This document shows positions 45,519 through 60,819 of a stretch of DNA of 64,000 nt, piece after piece. Source of the DNA: Plantago ovata (taxonomy: Eukaryota; Streptophyta; Magnoliopsida; Lamiales; Plantaginaceae). Both the position numbers and the translations under genes were made by a program. Numbering within the stretch: the stretch's first letter is position 1; the number at the start of each line of letters is the position of its first letter. The notes under the pieces were generated by a model. That model saw nothing but the letters and a program-made list of their open reading frames with translations. It was not told where the DNA came from and did not search any database. The stretch is taken from positions 40,751,129-40,815,128 of the forward strand of contig CM051455.1 of assembly GCA_028274465.1 (NCBI GenBank), written 5' to 3'.

Positions 45519-48500
45519 AGAGTTAGCACCTCTTTAACTAGTTATTTTTCTTTATTATATACTCCTACTATTCTATACTGTATATTCTTTTTGTAAATTA
45601 TAAAAATGATTATCGTACTCCATGAACATGAAATTCTAATTTAACACCGTTAATTATCTAGTTCACTGAGGGACATAATTGATGTCTCTCTCGTGACTTT
45701 CACTACTAATAACTTATGATTAAGTTTGTTCTAAACATTATTAATCGGTTGATTTGATTGATAGTGTGGCATATCTTCATCATGATGTACGTTTTTGTTT
45801 GGACATGGAGACATTGACCAGTATTTTAGTATTATAATGTGCGGCCATTTATCTACGAACAATGAAAATCATGTAACAGCAGTCTCTAAAATTTCTAAAA
45901 AGTTGAGATATGATGCATAGATTTTAGTTTTTATTTTGTTGTTACAATTCTAGTTATCGAAAATCATTACCCGTAACTATTATTAAATTCTATGAAATGT
46001 CGGAGTGGGAAACCATTCTTAGAGACTTGAAGCAATGACAACTTATTGGTATGATGTATGTGACTGATAACGGTGGAAACAGCGGTGATGAAGATCGAAC
46101 CTATTGGAACCCGAATCTTTTAAAAGGAAGGTTGGCCGTCCGGGATATGGAAGCGATGCATGTGAGTCTTAGGGGAAGCAAGAAACGTTGTGTTGCATAT
46201 GTAGGTTTAGCTGACGCGGACACATGGCACGGAGCATTTTATTTATTTTTATTTTTTTTGAAACTGCAAAATTTTATTAAAGAAAGAGCATAAGAGATAC
46301 TCAGAATAATTACATCAGAGTCCATAACCGGAACACACCTCCGGGTCAATCTACATACACCGAATCAATAAATACATCCAATTATAACAACACCACATTC
46401 ATCAATGTCTATGTCAAGAGCAAGCACAAGCCACCTTATTATGTAGGTACACATGGCATGGATCATTTCTATGTAGGTAATCATTTTTTTTTTTGGGGGG
46501 GGGGGGGGGGGCGGGGCGCCGGCACCCCTACCTCCGAAGGAAGACACACTAAATTGGTGTTGCATTAAGCTGGAGGCGGACCAAGCACATAAAGGCCTCT
46601 CAAAGAGGATCAGTACCACATGGATTGTAAGAGGAGGTCGAGAGTTGTTGTATCAGCCCCTGACATCATTCTAGATCTCTTCTAACAATATGCCACCGAA
46701 CATTCAACGTGTTGTTCGCATGTTCTAAGATAAACTATCGCATCACGATCTTGATCCTTTCTCAAGATCCCAACATAATACTTATATATATTCTCAAAAT
46801 ATCATTTTAAACTTATTTTTCATTGTATTTAGAAGTAATGTAGAGTAATATTTTTATTAGAAAAAAAATCAATAAGATCGAACCGGACAACTTAAGGTAA
46901 TATATTGAGTAAGTAGGGGCCACTAGCGAGTCTTCTCGTAACAACTTCGATCAGACAAACATACATTAATTACCGAATTTCTTTAGGATAAGGACTAGCT
47001 AACTACCATGGATTATAGTTAATGAGTAGGTCTTTTAGGCAAAAAGTGGGTAATAAGATGGGTTACACACACTTGCACCAGTTTCTTTTTCCCAATATTT
47101 GATCAAACTGATCATAAATTTGTTGTAATTCAAAGGAAGGATATTCGCATAGCCTTAAGTTCTTAATTCAATAATTGATGTACATTCCAATCAAGTATCA
47201 TTCACATGACACATAAACACAGTTTATACGGGTGTAGAGAACCGAACACCAACATACAAGTAAAGAATGTTCGTTGATGGACAAGGGAGATCAACCACAG
47301 ACTGACATTTTCGAAATTCTTCACAACGTAATTATGGGCAAAATTATAAGACACTTAAGAATTAAGGGTAAATGTCTACGGCAACTATAATGATAAAACA
47401 AAAAGATATCGAAGCAAACTAAATGATATTTGTGCGTCACATCTCCAATGAATTTTTTCAGAACACTATGTCCTATAATAACAAAACATGTAACGCATTT
47501 TAAAGGATTCTCAAATTTACTATTAGACCTTATTCATGAACTAATCACAATCTAAAACGTCCAAAGTAGCAATGACCTTCGCTATCGCGGTTCTTTTGAT
47601 TTGTGACATTTCTGGTTCCAATATAAATTATTTCTGCGGTGGAACGAGGACCAACACACGTATGGATGGTCAAATGAAAATTCTCATAGACAAGAAAATA
47701 ATCATACAATTGTTTATACTTTATAGGTATGAATATAAACAAAACAATTGTGTTGAATACGAAAAATAATGCTACAACCGTAAGGTAGTGGGACTCGTTT
47801 GGTAGAAAAAGCTGTACTAGTGGCCATATATTCCTTCTTGGTGTTGATCATCGGCCTTTGTAATCCTTTCTAATTAAATAATCTTTGTGATTCATTTTAT
47901 TTATTTACTTAACGACGATTAGTGTCTGCTGTTCGCCTTTGATTTGTGATAAATTAATTACTATTATATTAGTGCTATACATTGTTAGGAGTAGTAGTAT
48001 ATTAATTGGTCAATCATTACCACCTTGCCCAGTACCAAAAACATGTCTCCAACAACAAGCGGTGTTCATTTCTCTTTACCAATTGACATTCCCTTGTGGC
48101 AGTTTAAGTTCATACTAGTACTAATTAATTTGCACTAATTGTTAGGAAAATAGAGCACAATAGGATGGTATCGAAACTGGAAAATATAAAACCTAAAATA
48201 TGTAAAGTCGGTAGAGTTGAGTGATGTCACTCTTTCTTTAACATTTTATTCGCCATGCACGTGGTGCTTGCAGTTTTAAGAAAAAAATGACTCCCAACAT
48301 AAAACCGCATTGAAGAACGTATACAAGCACTAGAAATACGATCTTCTGTTGAACTACATTAATATGAGAATCAAGTTTTTTCCGGAGTATTTGAGGAGAA
48401 GGAGAGAGAGCAAATTTCGATGGTTTCTCCTAAACCTGGAGGAGAGTATTTATAGTTGTGAACAGACGTGATTGAAAAGACACCAAGTGAAAGGACGTGA

Positions 48501-48889
48501 AGTTTGAAACGAAAAGACACAACTTTTCGTTTAAACTCGCACCTGTTCGCACATACAAAATTTTCCAGCAAGGAAAATCTATTCGTTAGTCTGTCACACA
48601 CCTGGACCGGACCGCCTCGCTGGACTTTTCTTATTGGATCTAAAAACAAAGTTAGTCTTTGGCCCAAAAATAATATATACACCACTAGCTAGCCCTAACC
48701 CAAGCCCAGACCCACGAACCCACGGCCCGAGGATGTTTGTCTGAAAATTGTTGTTCATTGGGAGAAACAGGCACTTGGATGAACCGAGGTCACCATATAT
48801 TTAGCAGAGATAGTTATCTCCTCATTGGGAGAAACGGGCGTCGGAACTGCCCTGCTTGGTTGCTTGGGGGTGACATGACATAATCAGAT
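45519..48889. other. Intergenic, low-complexity and unclassified repeats
   Basis: A T-tract followed by GCAAAATTTTATTAAAG near 46245-46280 looks like the reverse of an A-tailed retroelement. A T-G homopolymer junction lies at about 46483-46511. Around 48371-48720 the minus strand has a TATA-like CTATAAATACTC and a pyrimidine-rich leader, perhaps an LTR. No convincing gene is present. Confidence 0.4.
46495..46511. repeat. Poly-G tract (17 G)
   Basis: Uninterrupted G run after a T run, followed by GCGGGGCGCCGGCACCCCTA. A similar tract lies in the MITE at 59972-60162, so this may be a remnant of that family. Confidence 0.8.
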
Positions 48890-49698
48890 CCAACCGCCAT
48901 CCCTTCTATTACTGCTCATGGATCCCACTCCATAATAACCAGTACTACTCCGCTGAATAGTAATTCTCGCATCAACTGATGAGACTGCAACCCTACTTAA
49001 TTGATTTCAACGACCGGTCAGAGAAGGGGCCAGAAATTGGCTGCTTCGCCATTGAATTACATTTCTAGTCTACTGAATTATTGTATGTTCTCGTCTAATT
49101 GATGAGACTGGGTAAAATTGGAAAAATATGTAAACGGGCCAAATTCCCCGTTGTATGAGAAAACATCAAAGGAAGGGTAAACTAGGAAAGTTAGGCCAAA
49201 ATCATAATTTCCATTATACCCCCGTCTTTTATTTGTGAAAATTCAAAGGCATGCTTTGGGCCTGTAATTGTGATGAATGGAAAATTTTGCTCGGCCCAAA
49301 ATTTTCCATTCATTACAATTACAAGCCTAGGGACTCCCAATTTTAAGTTTTTCACAAATAAAGGACGGGGTAAAATGGAAATTATGATTTTGGCCTAACT
49401 TTCATAGTTTACCCTTCCATCGTCGTTTTCTAATACAACAGGGAATTTGAAATGTTTACATACTTTTTCAATTTTACCCAGTCTCATCAATTGAACGAGA
49501 ACAGTAATTCAGCATGGGAAGGTAATTCAACGGGAAATTCCGGCCCCCTATCTGACTGGTGGTTGAAATAAATTAAGAAGGTTTGCAGCTGTAACAATTG
49601 CTGCAAGAATTATTGTTCAGCGCACAAGTACTAATTATTATGGAGTGTGATCCATGAGCAGCAGTAGCAGGGGAGGCGATTGGATCTGCACCTATGTT
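48890..49698. mobile_element. ~800-bp foldback/hairpin element
   Basis: Arms of about 395 bp (48890-49285 and about 49287-49690) form an imperfect, almost loopless inverted repeat centred near 49286. The best stretch is around GATGAGACTGGGTAAAATTG and its complement. The outer ends read AGATCCAACCGCC and GGCGATTGGATCT. No ORF. The outer right end is interrupted by the hAT MITE at 49692. Confidence 0.85.
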
Positions 49699-49852
49699 TT
49701 AAAAAAGGTTCGATCGGCCGGTTGGGCCGGCTCGATCGTGAACCGGTGGATGGCGGCTCGATAATATTGGTCTGACCCCAGCATAATCCGATCCAATCTC
49801 GGTCCTACCTCTTTTTGGGGTGTCCGGCTCGGCTTCCGGTTTCAAAACATAG
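49692..49852. mobile_element. Small hAT-type MITE
   Basis: 161 bp, GC-rich. The ends CTATGTTTTAAAA and CTATGTTTTGAAA (reverse complement) are inverted, and the 8-bp duplication ATCTGCAC flanks them (49684-49691 and 49853-49860). GGCCGG/CCGGC-rich subterminal palindromes. Confidence 0.88.
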
Positions 49853-50022
49853 ATCTGCACGCGGTACCAAAATATTTTACCAGGTAATTTATTTTTCTTC
49901 TTCTTCTCGATTCATACACTTGTTGAATCCTGAGTTTATCTTCTCAATGAGATTGTGAATTCGGCTATAAATATGATGGGACCTGGAGCTTTACCATCTT
50001 CTATTTAATTGCTTTCCTAGGT

Positions 50023-50440
50023 TAGATTAGTCATTTACCTTTTATTAGCTAGGGTTAGGGTTTATTCTATAGAATAAACCCACAATCGGGTTTAGCCCAT
50101 TAGATTAGGTCAAGGTATGTTAGCCCATTCTTGGGGAACAAGTCAGTTTTCTCCTATAAATACTCTGTAAAACATTCATTATTATTCGTTCAATGAAGTA
50201 GCAGTTCAGTAATTACTGAGTTAGGAGTAGCCTGAGGGTTACGATATTTTACCTAGCAGCCGGGTGAATTACGTCACTAGACCTTGCGGTAGGGGAGATA
50301 ACCGACGGGAAGGCGAACCCGTGCCATCGCCAGGAGAGGCGCCCACCAGAGGGCTAATCCGTCCTAATGCTTCCGCGGTATTAGGAGATCTCAACCTAAG
50401 CGGCCACGCCAGGTTATTACTATTTTATAGTAGGCCTTAG
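50023..50440 (+). mobile_element. LTR-like segment (putative solo LTR)
   Basis: A TATA-like CTATAAATACTCTG followed by a short transcribed-leader-like stretch and then GC-richer unique sequence, with no coding potential, resembles the U3/R/U5 plan of a plant LTR. Ends and target duplication were not established. Confidence 0.35.
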
Positions 50441-51064
50441 TGGTAATTATGTGTCTTATTACGATTATTATTCGTTTATCTGTTGTGAATATGGGGGGTA
50501 TATTTGGGATTTTTAGTTCTTTTAGCATTCATGATGCTGAGTTCCCAACAAAATATTTGAAGGGTTGATACCATTTTAGGCTCAAACATAAAAATGATGA
50601 ATCCTGGTTTACATTTGCAGATCAATAAATAGCCCTGTCTTTGCATCTTCTTGTCTGAGACCTTAATCGGGAGACGTAACATCTGTAGATCATAGATAGG
50701 TATCTCTTTGTATCTTGTTGACTCAGATCTTATAATAGCGTAGCGATATACTTCCAAAAAATGGCCAAAACCTTAATGTTCTTGAGTTGAGATAACAAAC
50801 AGAAAAGACGGAAGCAAATTCCAATAAAATTTCATCCCAAGATAAGGACTAATACATGCGCGGTACATCAATCAATGAACTAGAACGTTAACATGCAAAC
50901 AGAACTCAGACAGCAGTACTGTAACAGTTCCGAAATGACAAAAATCAAAATCTTAACAATAATTAATAAGTTAAGCACACATTCTTAACTTATATGTCGC
51001 GCTCATCCTCTTTATTGGTTGTATATGTAGAACGAAAGAAAGAAGGTTGACGATGATGATGTAA
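50441..51064. other. Intergenic, 3' flank of GDH
   Basis: AT-rich, should contain the GDH 3' UTR (minus strand). Nothing else recognised. Confidence 0.5.
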
Positions 51065-53301
<2,237 letters not shown>

Positions 53302-54679
53302 TCAGGACCAGGCAAGCTGAACTAGTATAGAGGAAACAAACAGAGAATGAGTAATGCAAGTAAAAGATTAGTATCTGCTCTGTTCTGCTCAACACAAAAT
53401 GAATGAATAAATGGCAGTAGCTAGGGACTAGGATGATGATTTATGTACTAATGTACATTCATTCAAAAGAACTAAAACTCCCTATATATGTACTAGTAGT
53501 ACAGGCCAATTGAGCAGCAGCTAATCATGTTATTAAAATTATTAATTAATTAAAACACATTAATTAAAATTAGCAGCCATGCATGAAACAGATAAGCAAG
53601 GTAGCTATTTTCAATACTTCATTCATGATCTGGAAACCCAATCCATTCTAATACTGTGAAGCGTTGACCAGGTCAAGGTTTCTGTAATTTTATTGCAATT
53701 ATCCAATGTGATAATTGTCTAAATTGAATAAATGGATAGTGTTTGATCAGTTGGCCTAATTAACTAAATTAAATTCCAACTTTTCTTCGAGAGCGCTCGA
53801 CTAATTAAGTAAGATTTGCTTGCTCATCATCATCATCCAGTTACGTTGACCTGTTTTGCTTCTAAGTTCTAACTTATCCATTCATTTTAATTGATTGTTA
53901 CTCCATTATGCAATAATAAGTAATATGTATAATGAATTAATATTCTTGGTCAAAATAAAATATATGACATTTAATCTAATATATTGCGATAGCATGTCCG
54001 CAAAAATTTTCCCTTTTGATTTTTGAATACATATTTCTATTAAAATATGTCACACAAGTTGCCATAGCACGTAAGTTAAAGTAAAATGTCTAATTATGAA
54101 TGTGTTGGAAGTAGTATGTGATATGATGTACATTTTGTGATAATTAAAGAATAGTTTAAAAGATGTTCAAAATGATAACTTTACAATTTTATCTCTTCTA
54201 ATAATTCAAACTGATTCTACATCTAATTTATATTTAGAATGATTCTCCAATACATAATTAATGGATGAAGTAGTTTTATAATGAGATGGGACATGGGAAG
54301 AAGGTGGCCCGTTTGAGAAGCTAAAATGTCTTCGTTTCTTTTAACAAGTGCATCTATATGCATCATCAAGATTTACATAAAGCTAAAGAATACATTGACA
54401 CGTACCCACCTTTACCGGAATGACATCATCAATCATATAATTTTATAATCAACTATATATGAATTCTATAATTTATAACGTCATCAATTAAATTATATAA
54501 AATCTTGGAATTCGAAAGATCACTAACCTTCTTCATTTGCGTAGCTAGCTAGGTAGATTAATGGGAAATGAAAATTATTAAAAAGAGGATAAGTCGAAGA
54601 TCAATGGAGGGTAATATTATAGAAGTATGTGAGAGTAATCTCAAAAAAAATATATATATGTGAGAGTACCTGAAAAAAA

Positions 54680-54800
54680 GAGAACCTGTGTTGATCGCTC
54701 TGTAGCACTCAACCCGTACGCACACACACAAACAACAGAGAGTGATGAGTTGGTTGGTTGATGAGTGCAATGAAGCGCAGATCTTGGTGTTTAAATAGAT
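54680..54800 (-). promoter_or_regulatory. Probable GDH promoter and first leader exon
   Basis: On the minus strand a TATA-like CTATTTAAACACC near 54800-54788 is followed about 30 bp later by a CA-rich, pyrimidine-rich leader. Donor-like sites (CAACACAG|GTTCTC and TTTTTCAG|GTACTC) suggest a ~1.4 kb 5'-UTR intron reaching the coding exon at 53268. Inferred from consensus only. Confidence 0.45.
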
Positions 54801-55123
54801 GGTATTAAGATTGATATGATATGGGATTTGAGTCAGTCACCACCATGGAAACAAAGAAACAAACAATGAAAGAAAGAAAGAACCATATATCACCTCATCA
54901 ATATGATTATTGTGTTATTATTATAAATGAGAAGAAGAATTTCAAGGGAAAAGGGAATAAATATCAGAATCAGAATTATTATAATGTCAGAATGAGGGAT
55001 TTATTTCACATGCCAAGAATCTATCTAATTTTCCCTTTTTCTACAATATCATTACTACAATATACTATTAGAATTATCATTATTGAAATTAAATGTGATT
55101 CATCTAAAATTATTGATCACTAA

Positions 55124-55445
55124 GATCCTTTCCTTATGGTTGGGGCTTAACTAGGGATGTTATATCATATAAGCCCCAAAAAAACACCATTAAAATAAAG
55201 TCTCCAATGATTTTGGAGCTTAATTAAAGTTTTTTTTGTGGTTCCCATATTATATGACTTCTAAATGTAGTTGATTTTATATGTGAGTCTCATATTTGAG
55301 GCTTAAATTGGGGCTACTAATTAATAGCACATTTCCATGGGCTACTAATTAATAACCCCTTTATAGCCTCCATTGGAGACTATTGGGTTTAATCGAAACT
55401 TTTAACTCCAATTAAGCTCATTTGTAACCTCCATAAGGAATGCTC
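55124..55445. mobile_element. Tourist (PIF/Harbinger-like) MITE
   Basis: 322 bp; inverted ends GATCCTTTCCTTATGG and GAGCATTCCTTATGG (reverse complement) with the 3-bp duplication TAA on both sides (55121-55123 and 55446-55448). Confidence 0.8.
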
Positions 55446-57131
55446 TAATAGTAAACTGAAGTATTAACATATACCGTACATTATCAAAATATCATCAGCT
55501 AAAATTATTAACTATTTGTAAAGTGTTCTCTTTAAAGCTAATAATACTTTATTTTAAAATTATTATCACATTCAGCTTTACTTTGATTACTCCCTTATAC
55601 ATATTTTTAACTTTAACTCTCTATCGGCCTTATAACTCCCATGTTATATGTTTTCGTACGAGTTACAAATCCACTTAATTAGAAAAACTATAACTTACAA
55701 CTCAATTCCTAGAAATGACAATTTATTGAAAAAGCTCGGCACAAAGTTTAACATTCCGAGTACAATTTTAATTAAGTTGTGCTATACTACTAGTCCCTAT
55801 AATTATCCAAGATGCTCACTTAGTAACGTCCTATTTAACTCGATGTATTAAATTTTCAATTCAGCCTGATTTAATTATTTTTATAATATAAATAAATACA
55901 ATTTAATTAAATTTAAAAATTAAATTTAAAAATAAATTATGAATAAACCTGGACCAAAGAGTTGAGTTGATTCTATTTCCAAGGGTCTTGGGACTCTCTC
56001 ACTCATCAACTTACAGACAAACCCACCAATCATTTATCATAATCCATATAACATAGTTGTATGTTTTTTCTTTTAATTTTTAAAATATAAATATTACCCT
56101 TATCACTCTTGTTAGTGCATACACAAATACACACACTGAGATTGGTGGAAGCATAAATCATCCATGTATCTAGAGTAGTGTCTCTTTCACCTTAGCTAGG
56201 ACATCCATACTCACCTCACATGCATGTTACTTGGGAGCATCTAAGCATAGGACTTTTCTAATTTATATTCTAAGTGTAGAGAAGTCGAATAATTTGATTT
56301 TAGATGGATAAACTAAGGAATGTACCTGCTGCTATACTATAGCGATTATAGTACAAGGTGAGTTATTATGGTAAACAATGAATGAAAATAAAGATGGAGT
56401 TTATTTTGTTTAAAATAATATGAATGAATAACTTATGAAATATGGTAAAGTTTTAACTTTTAAGTATATACTGTACTATATACTTAATTGTTAGAGGAGT
56501 AAAAAGAATGTTAAGTTCACGCATGATAAATATGTACTGATTGAAACGATTAAATTAGCATCAAATAAGAAACAACAATGGTAATATATTAAATTCTAAA
56601 GGAGAGTGCATGCCACATTCGATTTGTGCATAACTCACATGTGAATATGTGATAATGGGTTTTAATTCTAGGTCGCCACTATTCACAATGGTCTGCTGGG
56701 AGAGAATAGGAATTAGGAACAATAATAACAATAACTAAAATGAACAAACGAATTTTTATGATTCTTCGCCATATGCTTATTCTCCTCACACTAAGGTATG
56801 TAAAAAAGCACAACTTGTTTTATTTGGTTTGATTCTATCTTTTGTTGTTTTAGTATATAAAATTAGAACTATAAGAGAGAGAGATCTTTATAGTATGTTA
56901 ATGTTCTATGTATAGTATATATGAAACCAAATTACTCGATTTAGTAACCACTAATTATTTTTAAAATTTATTAATTCAAATTCTGTTTAATTCTGTTCAA
57001 ATTCATCTATACAAGTAAATTTAGTTCAATTCAACCTCATTGCAATTCAGCTCCATTCAATTTGTTTAAAAAAAAGGGTAAGTGGCTAGATTGTCCAATC
57101 AAATCAAATGGTTACTGTATCAAACTTACTT

Positions 57132-58089
57132 GGGGCTTTCTATTCTCATGTCGCTTTCGTACCGACCTGAAATCAGGTCTCCACTAGATTGCTGCCACGT
57201 GGCACTTAATTTAATCTGAACCTTTCTTTTAGGTTCAAAGTTATTTTTCGGTACGATCTATTTAAAATCATTTATTTAATAATAAAAAAATTCATCTAAA
57301 ATATAACCTGACTATAATGTCCCTTTTTATATATATATTTATTTATTCTAAAAAAATATTTTGGTTGTAAATTAAAATTATATAGTATTACATTTCTTAA
57401 AATTCATATCAAATAATTAACGTTTTTATACATTATTATACAAAAATACAGTATAACCTCTCCATGTATCATCATCCAATAACGATATCAAATTTATGCA
57501 CTTAGTTTTACCGGAGCCGGAATTGGAATGGTGGTAGCCATATTCTACATTGATTGCTTCAATTTGCCGAATCCAGTGAGGTAGAGGAGGGGCGGCAGTC
57601 TACCACGGTAGATGAACTCATGAAATTAAGGTTTGAATTGGGAAATGACATTCTAGGATTGCTAGATGATAGTGTCCATTTGGGTTGTATCGATGAAACA
57701 CGATCAGGATTGTATTCAATTGGGGAAGAAAGTTTATAGAATTGGGGAAGAGCTGGTCCATCAAAATTTAATTCAACATAAATTGTGTTATTGGATTATA
57801 ATTTGGAAATAAGAATTTGATTCTGATTTTAATCAAGTATAATGATTTTAATTTTAATTTTGATTAAATGATTTTCAAATAAAACATTTTAAAATTATTT
57901 TGGAGATATAATAAAAAAATATAAATAATAAATTTAATTGAATAAGTTATGAGGGTATAATTGTATATCAAGATTTATTATCAAATATTAAAATATTTAC
58001 TTCGTACCAACGCCACGTGTCAACAATTTAGTGGAGACTTGATCTCAGGTCGATACGAAGTCGACCTGAGAATAAGAATAGAAAGCCTC
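57132..58089. mobile_element. Non-autonomous Mutator-like element (MULE)
   Basis: 958 bp with ~90-100 bp inverted ends starting GGGGCTTTCTATTCT (left) and GAGGCTTTCTATTCT (right, reverse complement), and a perfect 9-bp target duplication AACTTACTT (57123-57131 and 58090-58098). Both arms share GTCTCCACTA and CACGTG motifs. No transposase. The centre contains a 62-codon open frame (57554-57739) rich in Glu/Leu that could be captured host sequence. Confidence 0.93.
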
Positions 58090-58351
58090 AACTTACTTGA
58101 AGAAATAAACCTAAAAACATTTCCTATTAAAGTTTTGAAATGGAGAATTAACTAAGAGTAATGTTAAATACAAGATATTAAAATATTAAATATGGGACAA
58201 CTTAAAAACAATTGTACTAAAATGCCCTTTGCGCTATTTAGTTTATTTTAAATCACCGAGTCCATATATTTCATGTTATTTCTAAAACGTTCGATGAAAA
58301 CTAAATAAGATATACTTTTGGGATCTTAAAAGATTTAAACATGCATGGAAT

Positions 58352-59109
58352 CAGGGGCGAGCCCATTCATGCGCAAGGGGCAGCAAGTGTTGCCCCTGGT
58401 TTTTTCAATTTTTTTTAGTTTTATACCTATGGGATTGAGTTAATATATTAAAATTATGTTTTCCTAATCACAATCGGTAGGGGGAAGCTTGGGAATGAAT
58501 TAATTTATTGGAATAGAGTCCGTGGTGCGGTCGTGATGGATAATTACTTTAATTAGTACTACACTCCTACTACCACTTTGTTTTTTCTTGTTTACAAATT
58601 TTACTATTTTTTGGTTTGGTAACTTGCGAGAACTCCATTTCATTTTATTGACTTTGTTTATGTCCAATTTGACCTCAAATTAATCATAATTCATTATGAG
58701 AAAGATAATTTTAAAAATTATATTATGAAAGTATACTTATTATATTTTCATAATAAAACTTTTTAATTTTTTTTTTTTTCACAATGAACTATGACTAATT
58801 TGAGGTCAAATCGGAGGAAATAATTGATTTTCAAATTTCAAATGAATTTTTTAAAGTGGGATTCTAAGTGACCGGAGGAAGGAATTGATTTTTTAAATAA
58901 ATTTTAATCATAAATTACTTTTAAATTATAGTGAAGAATATAACTAAGTACATTATAAAACTAAACAAAATATACTTTTATAATACAATGTTATATTGGA
59001 TTTTCCCTGATTGTTTTTTCTTTTCCCATGGAATTACCCAAATTATGTAAGGCCTTAATCTATTTATAAATCTTGCTCCCCCTGACTTAATTTTCTGTGT
59101 CCGCCCTTG
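58352..59109. mobile_element. hAT-type non-autonomous element
   Basis: 758 bp with imperfect ends CAGGGGCGAGCCC and CAAGGGCGGACAC (reverse complement) and an 8-bp target duplication CATGGAAT (58344-58351 and 59110-59117). AT-rich interior with its own AT-rich inverted repeats around 58680-58810. No ORF. Confidence 0.88.
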
Positions 59110-59174
59110 CATGGAATGAAGATTTAAGTATGCATGAAAAAAATGTTGCAAGATATCCTTTTAAATTTTAGTTG

Positions 59175-59335
59175 ATCTAATACAATTGAGCGCCACCGAC
59201 TCATAGCTGGCGGTCAAAACGGCCGCCATTATGTGTGAGTGGCACCCGGTAACCGGGTGCCACTCATCACACAGTGGCGCCCATAACCGGCGCCACTTAC
59301 CACAAAGTGGTGTTGTACAACACCACCACCATTGT
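59175..59335. repeat. Cluster of strong palindromes
   Basis: Three hairpins in a row in GC-richer DNA: a 29-bp palindrome with a single central base (arms GAGTGGCACCCGGT), an AGTGGCGCC..GGCGCCACT hairpin, and the perfect 20-bp palindrome GTGGTGTTGTACAACACCAC. All share a GTGG/CCAC core. No gene. Confidence 0.85.
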
Positions 59336-59505
59336 TTTCATCTCTTCTATTTTATTTTGTCTTTTTTAAGTTTTGAGTGTATTTAAAATGGAAAACAAGT
59401 CCAAATGAAAATCAAGTGGTGAGCGCTCATTGAAGTTTTTTTTTCCTTTTATAAAGATACATATACGCAGTGTCGTGTCGAAAGGTAATATATGAAAATA
59501 AAATA

Positions 59506-59678
59506 CTCATTTCATCCGGAACTATTCTATTATGATTGCTACACAGTTTAAGAAGTTTTTTTCCCTAATAATTAAATGAGATAATATTTGTAATAATTAA
59601 ATGAGATAATATTTGTAAAAACAAATGAAAGATGTAAAAGGTTATAAACCATGTACAAGTTGATTGGAAGGGAGGGAG
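59506..59678. mobile_element. Stowaway-like MITE
   Basis: 173 bp with CTCATTTCATCCGGAAC at the left and the GGGAGGGAG-type terminus at the right, flanking TA at both ends. It also contains a short direct duplication of TAATTAAATGAGATAATATT. Confidence 0.75.
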
Positions 59679-59971
59679 TATAATATTTGGCTATACCATG
59701 TTATGATTTTTAAAATTTTGAGGTTGTAATGAAAGTATTGTAAGTTTGGAAGATTCTTTTATTTACATAAGGCTAAGGGCATTAATGTACAATTATGTAT
59801 AAGTTGTCTTGCATTTAGTATTTTAATGTCCTGCATTTAGTATTCGCGTTAATTAAAATCCGCTCATTGTTTGTTGTTTGGTTAAGACAGTAATAAGACA
59901 ATTTTCGGGCCAAAAGGGAGGGTGGGGGAGTAGTAATCACTTTGGAGGCGTTTGGTTCTGCATATTATCCA

Positions 59972-60162
59972 CAGGGACGGAACTAGGAATTGATGTTAGG
60001 GGGGCGAAATTATATATACATCATTTCTTGAAAGTTCGGGGGGCAAAAAGTTGAAAAATCGTAAAAATTACCTTTAAAATTTAAAAAATCATAAATTCTA
60101 CCTAAAAAAAAATTGGGGTGGGGGGGGGGGGGGGGAGCGGAGGCCCCTTGGTTCTGCCCCTG
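59972..60162. mobile_element. hAT-type MITE with poly-G tract
   Basis: 191 bp with ends CAGGGACGGAACTA and CAGGGGCAGAACCA (reverse complement) and the 8-bp duplication ATTATCCA (59964-59971 and 60163-60170). A run of 16 G lies at 60120-60135. Confidence 0.92.
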
Positions 60163-60368
60163 ATTATCCAAACCATAAAGAGATAATCGACTGAACATTA
60201 AAATATACCAGATAATGGGTTGGATAAGTTTGCCCATTTGGTCCAAAATGAAACTGACAAAAGGGAGAGCTGGGAGCACATGGATGGATCTTGCCGGTGA
60301 CATCAGCCTTCGGCATTCTCCGAAAACATGGAAGGAGAAAGATAAAGGTTAGAGAGAATTCTCTGCAC

Positions 60369-60414
<46 letters not shown>

Positions 60415-60415
60415 A
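60369..60415. repeat. Compound (TG)n(TA)n microsatellite
   Basis: About 24 bases of TG repeat run directly into about 23 bases of TA repeat. Confidence 0.95.
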
Positions 60416-60819
60416 AAGAACCACACTATTATATTATAGTGAGGGGATGTTACCATCTTATTTGGAATTATAAGGTGATTTCGTGGTAAGGACGTTAAAG
60501 TAGCATTGTAAAAGTTGGGAGTTCGAACCACAACGTAGGTATAAGGTTGGTATAGGTATAATTGGAGTTGTAAGGTTAGTATATATGTAGTTGGAGTTAT
60601 AAAGCGATAAAAGACTAGAGTAGTAAGATTTGCGGTTTAAAAAAAATATATATATATATATATTGTTTGGAACTGACTTAGAAAGTCTCTTTTCATCTCA
60701 GCTACTCTCCCCATTTTTCCTCTCTCCAGTCTCTTGCTGGGAAAGAGAGTTTCATTCCACTCGATAAATCATCAAAAAAGATATGAACTTAGTGCCATCT
60801 CTAAATTAGCTCTTATGTA

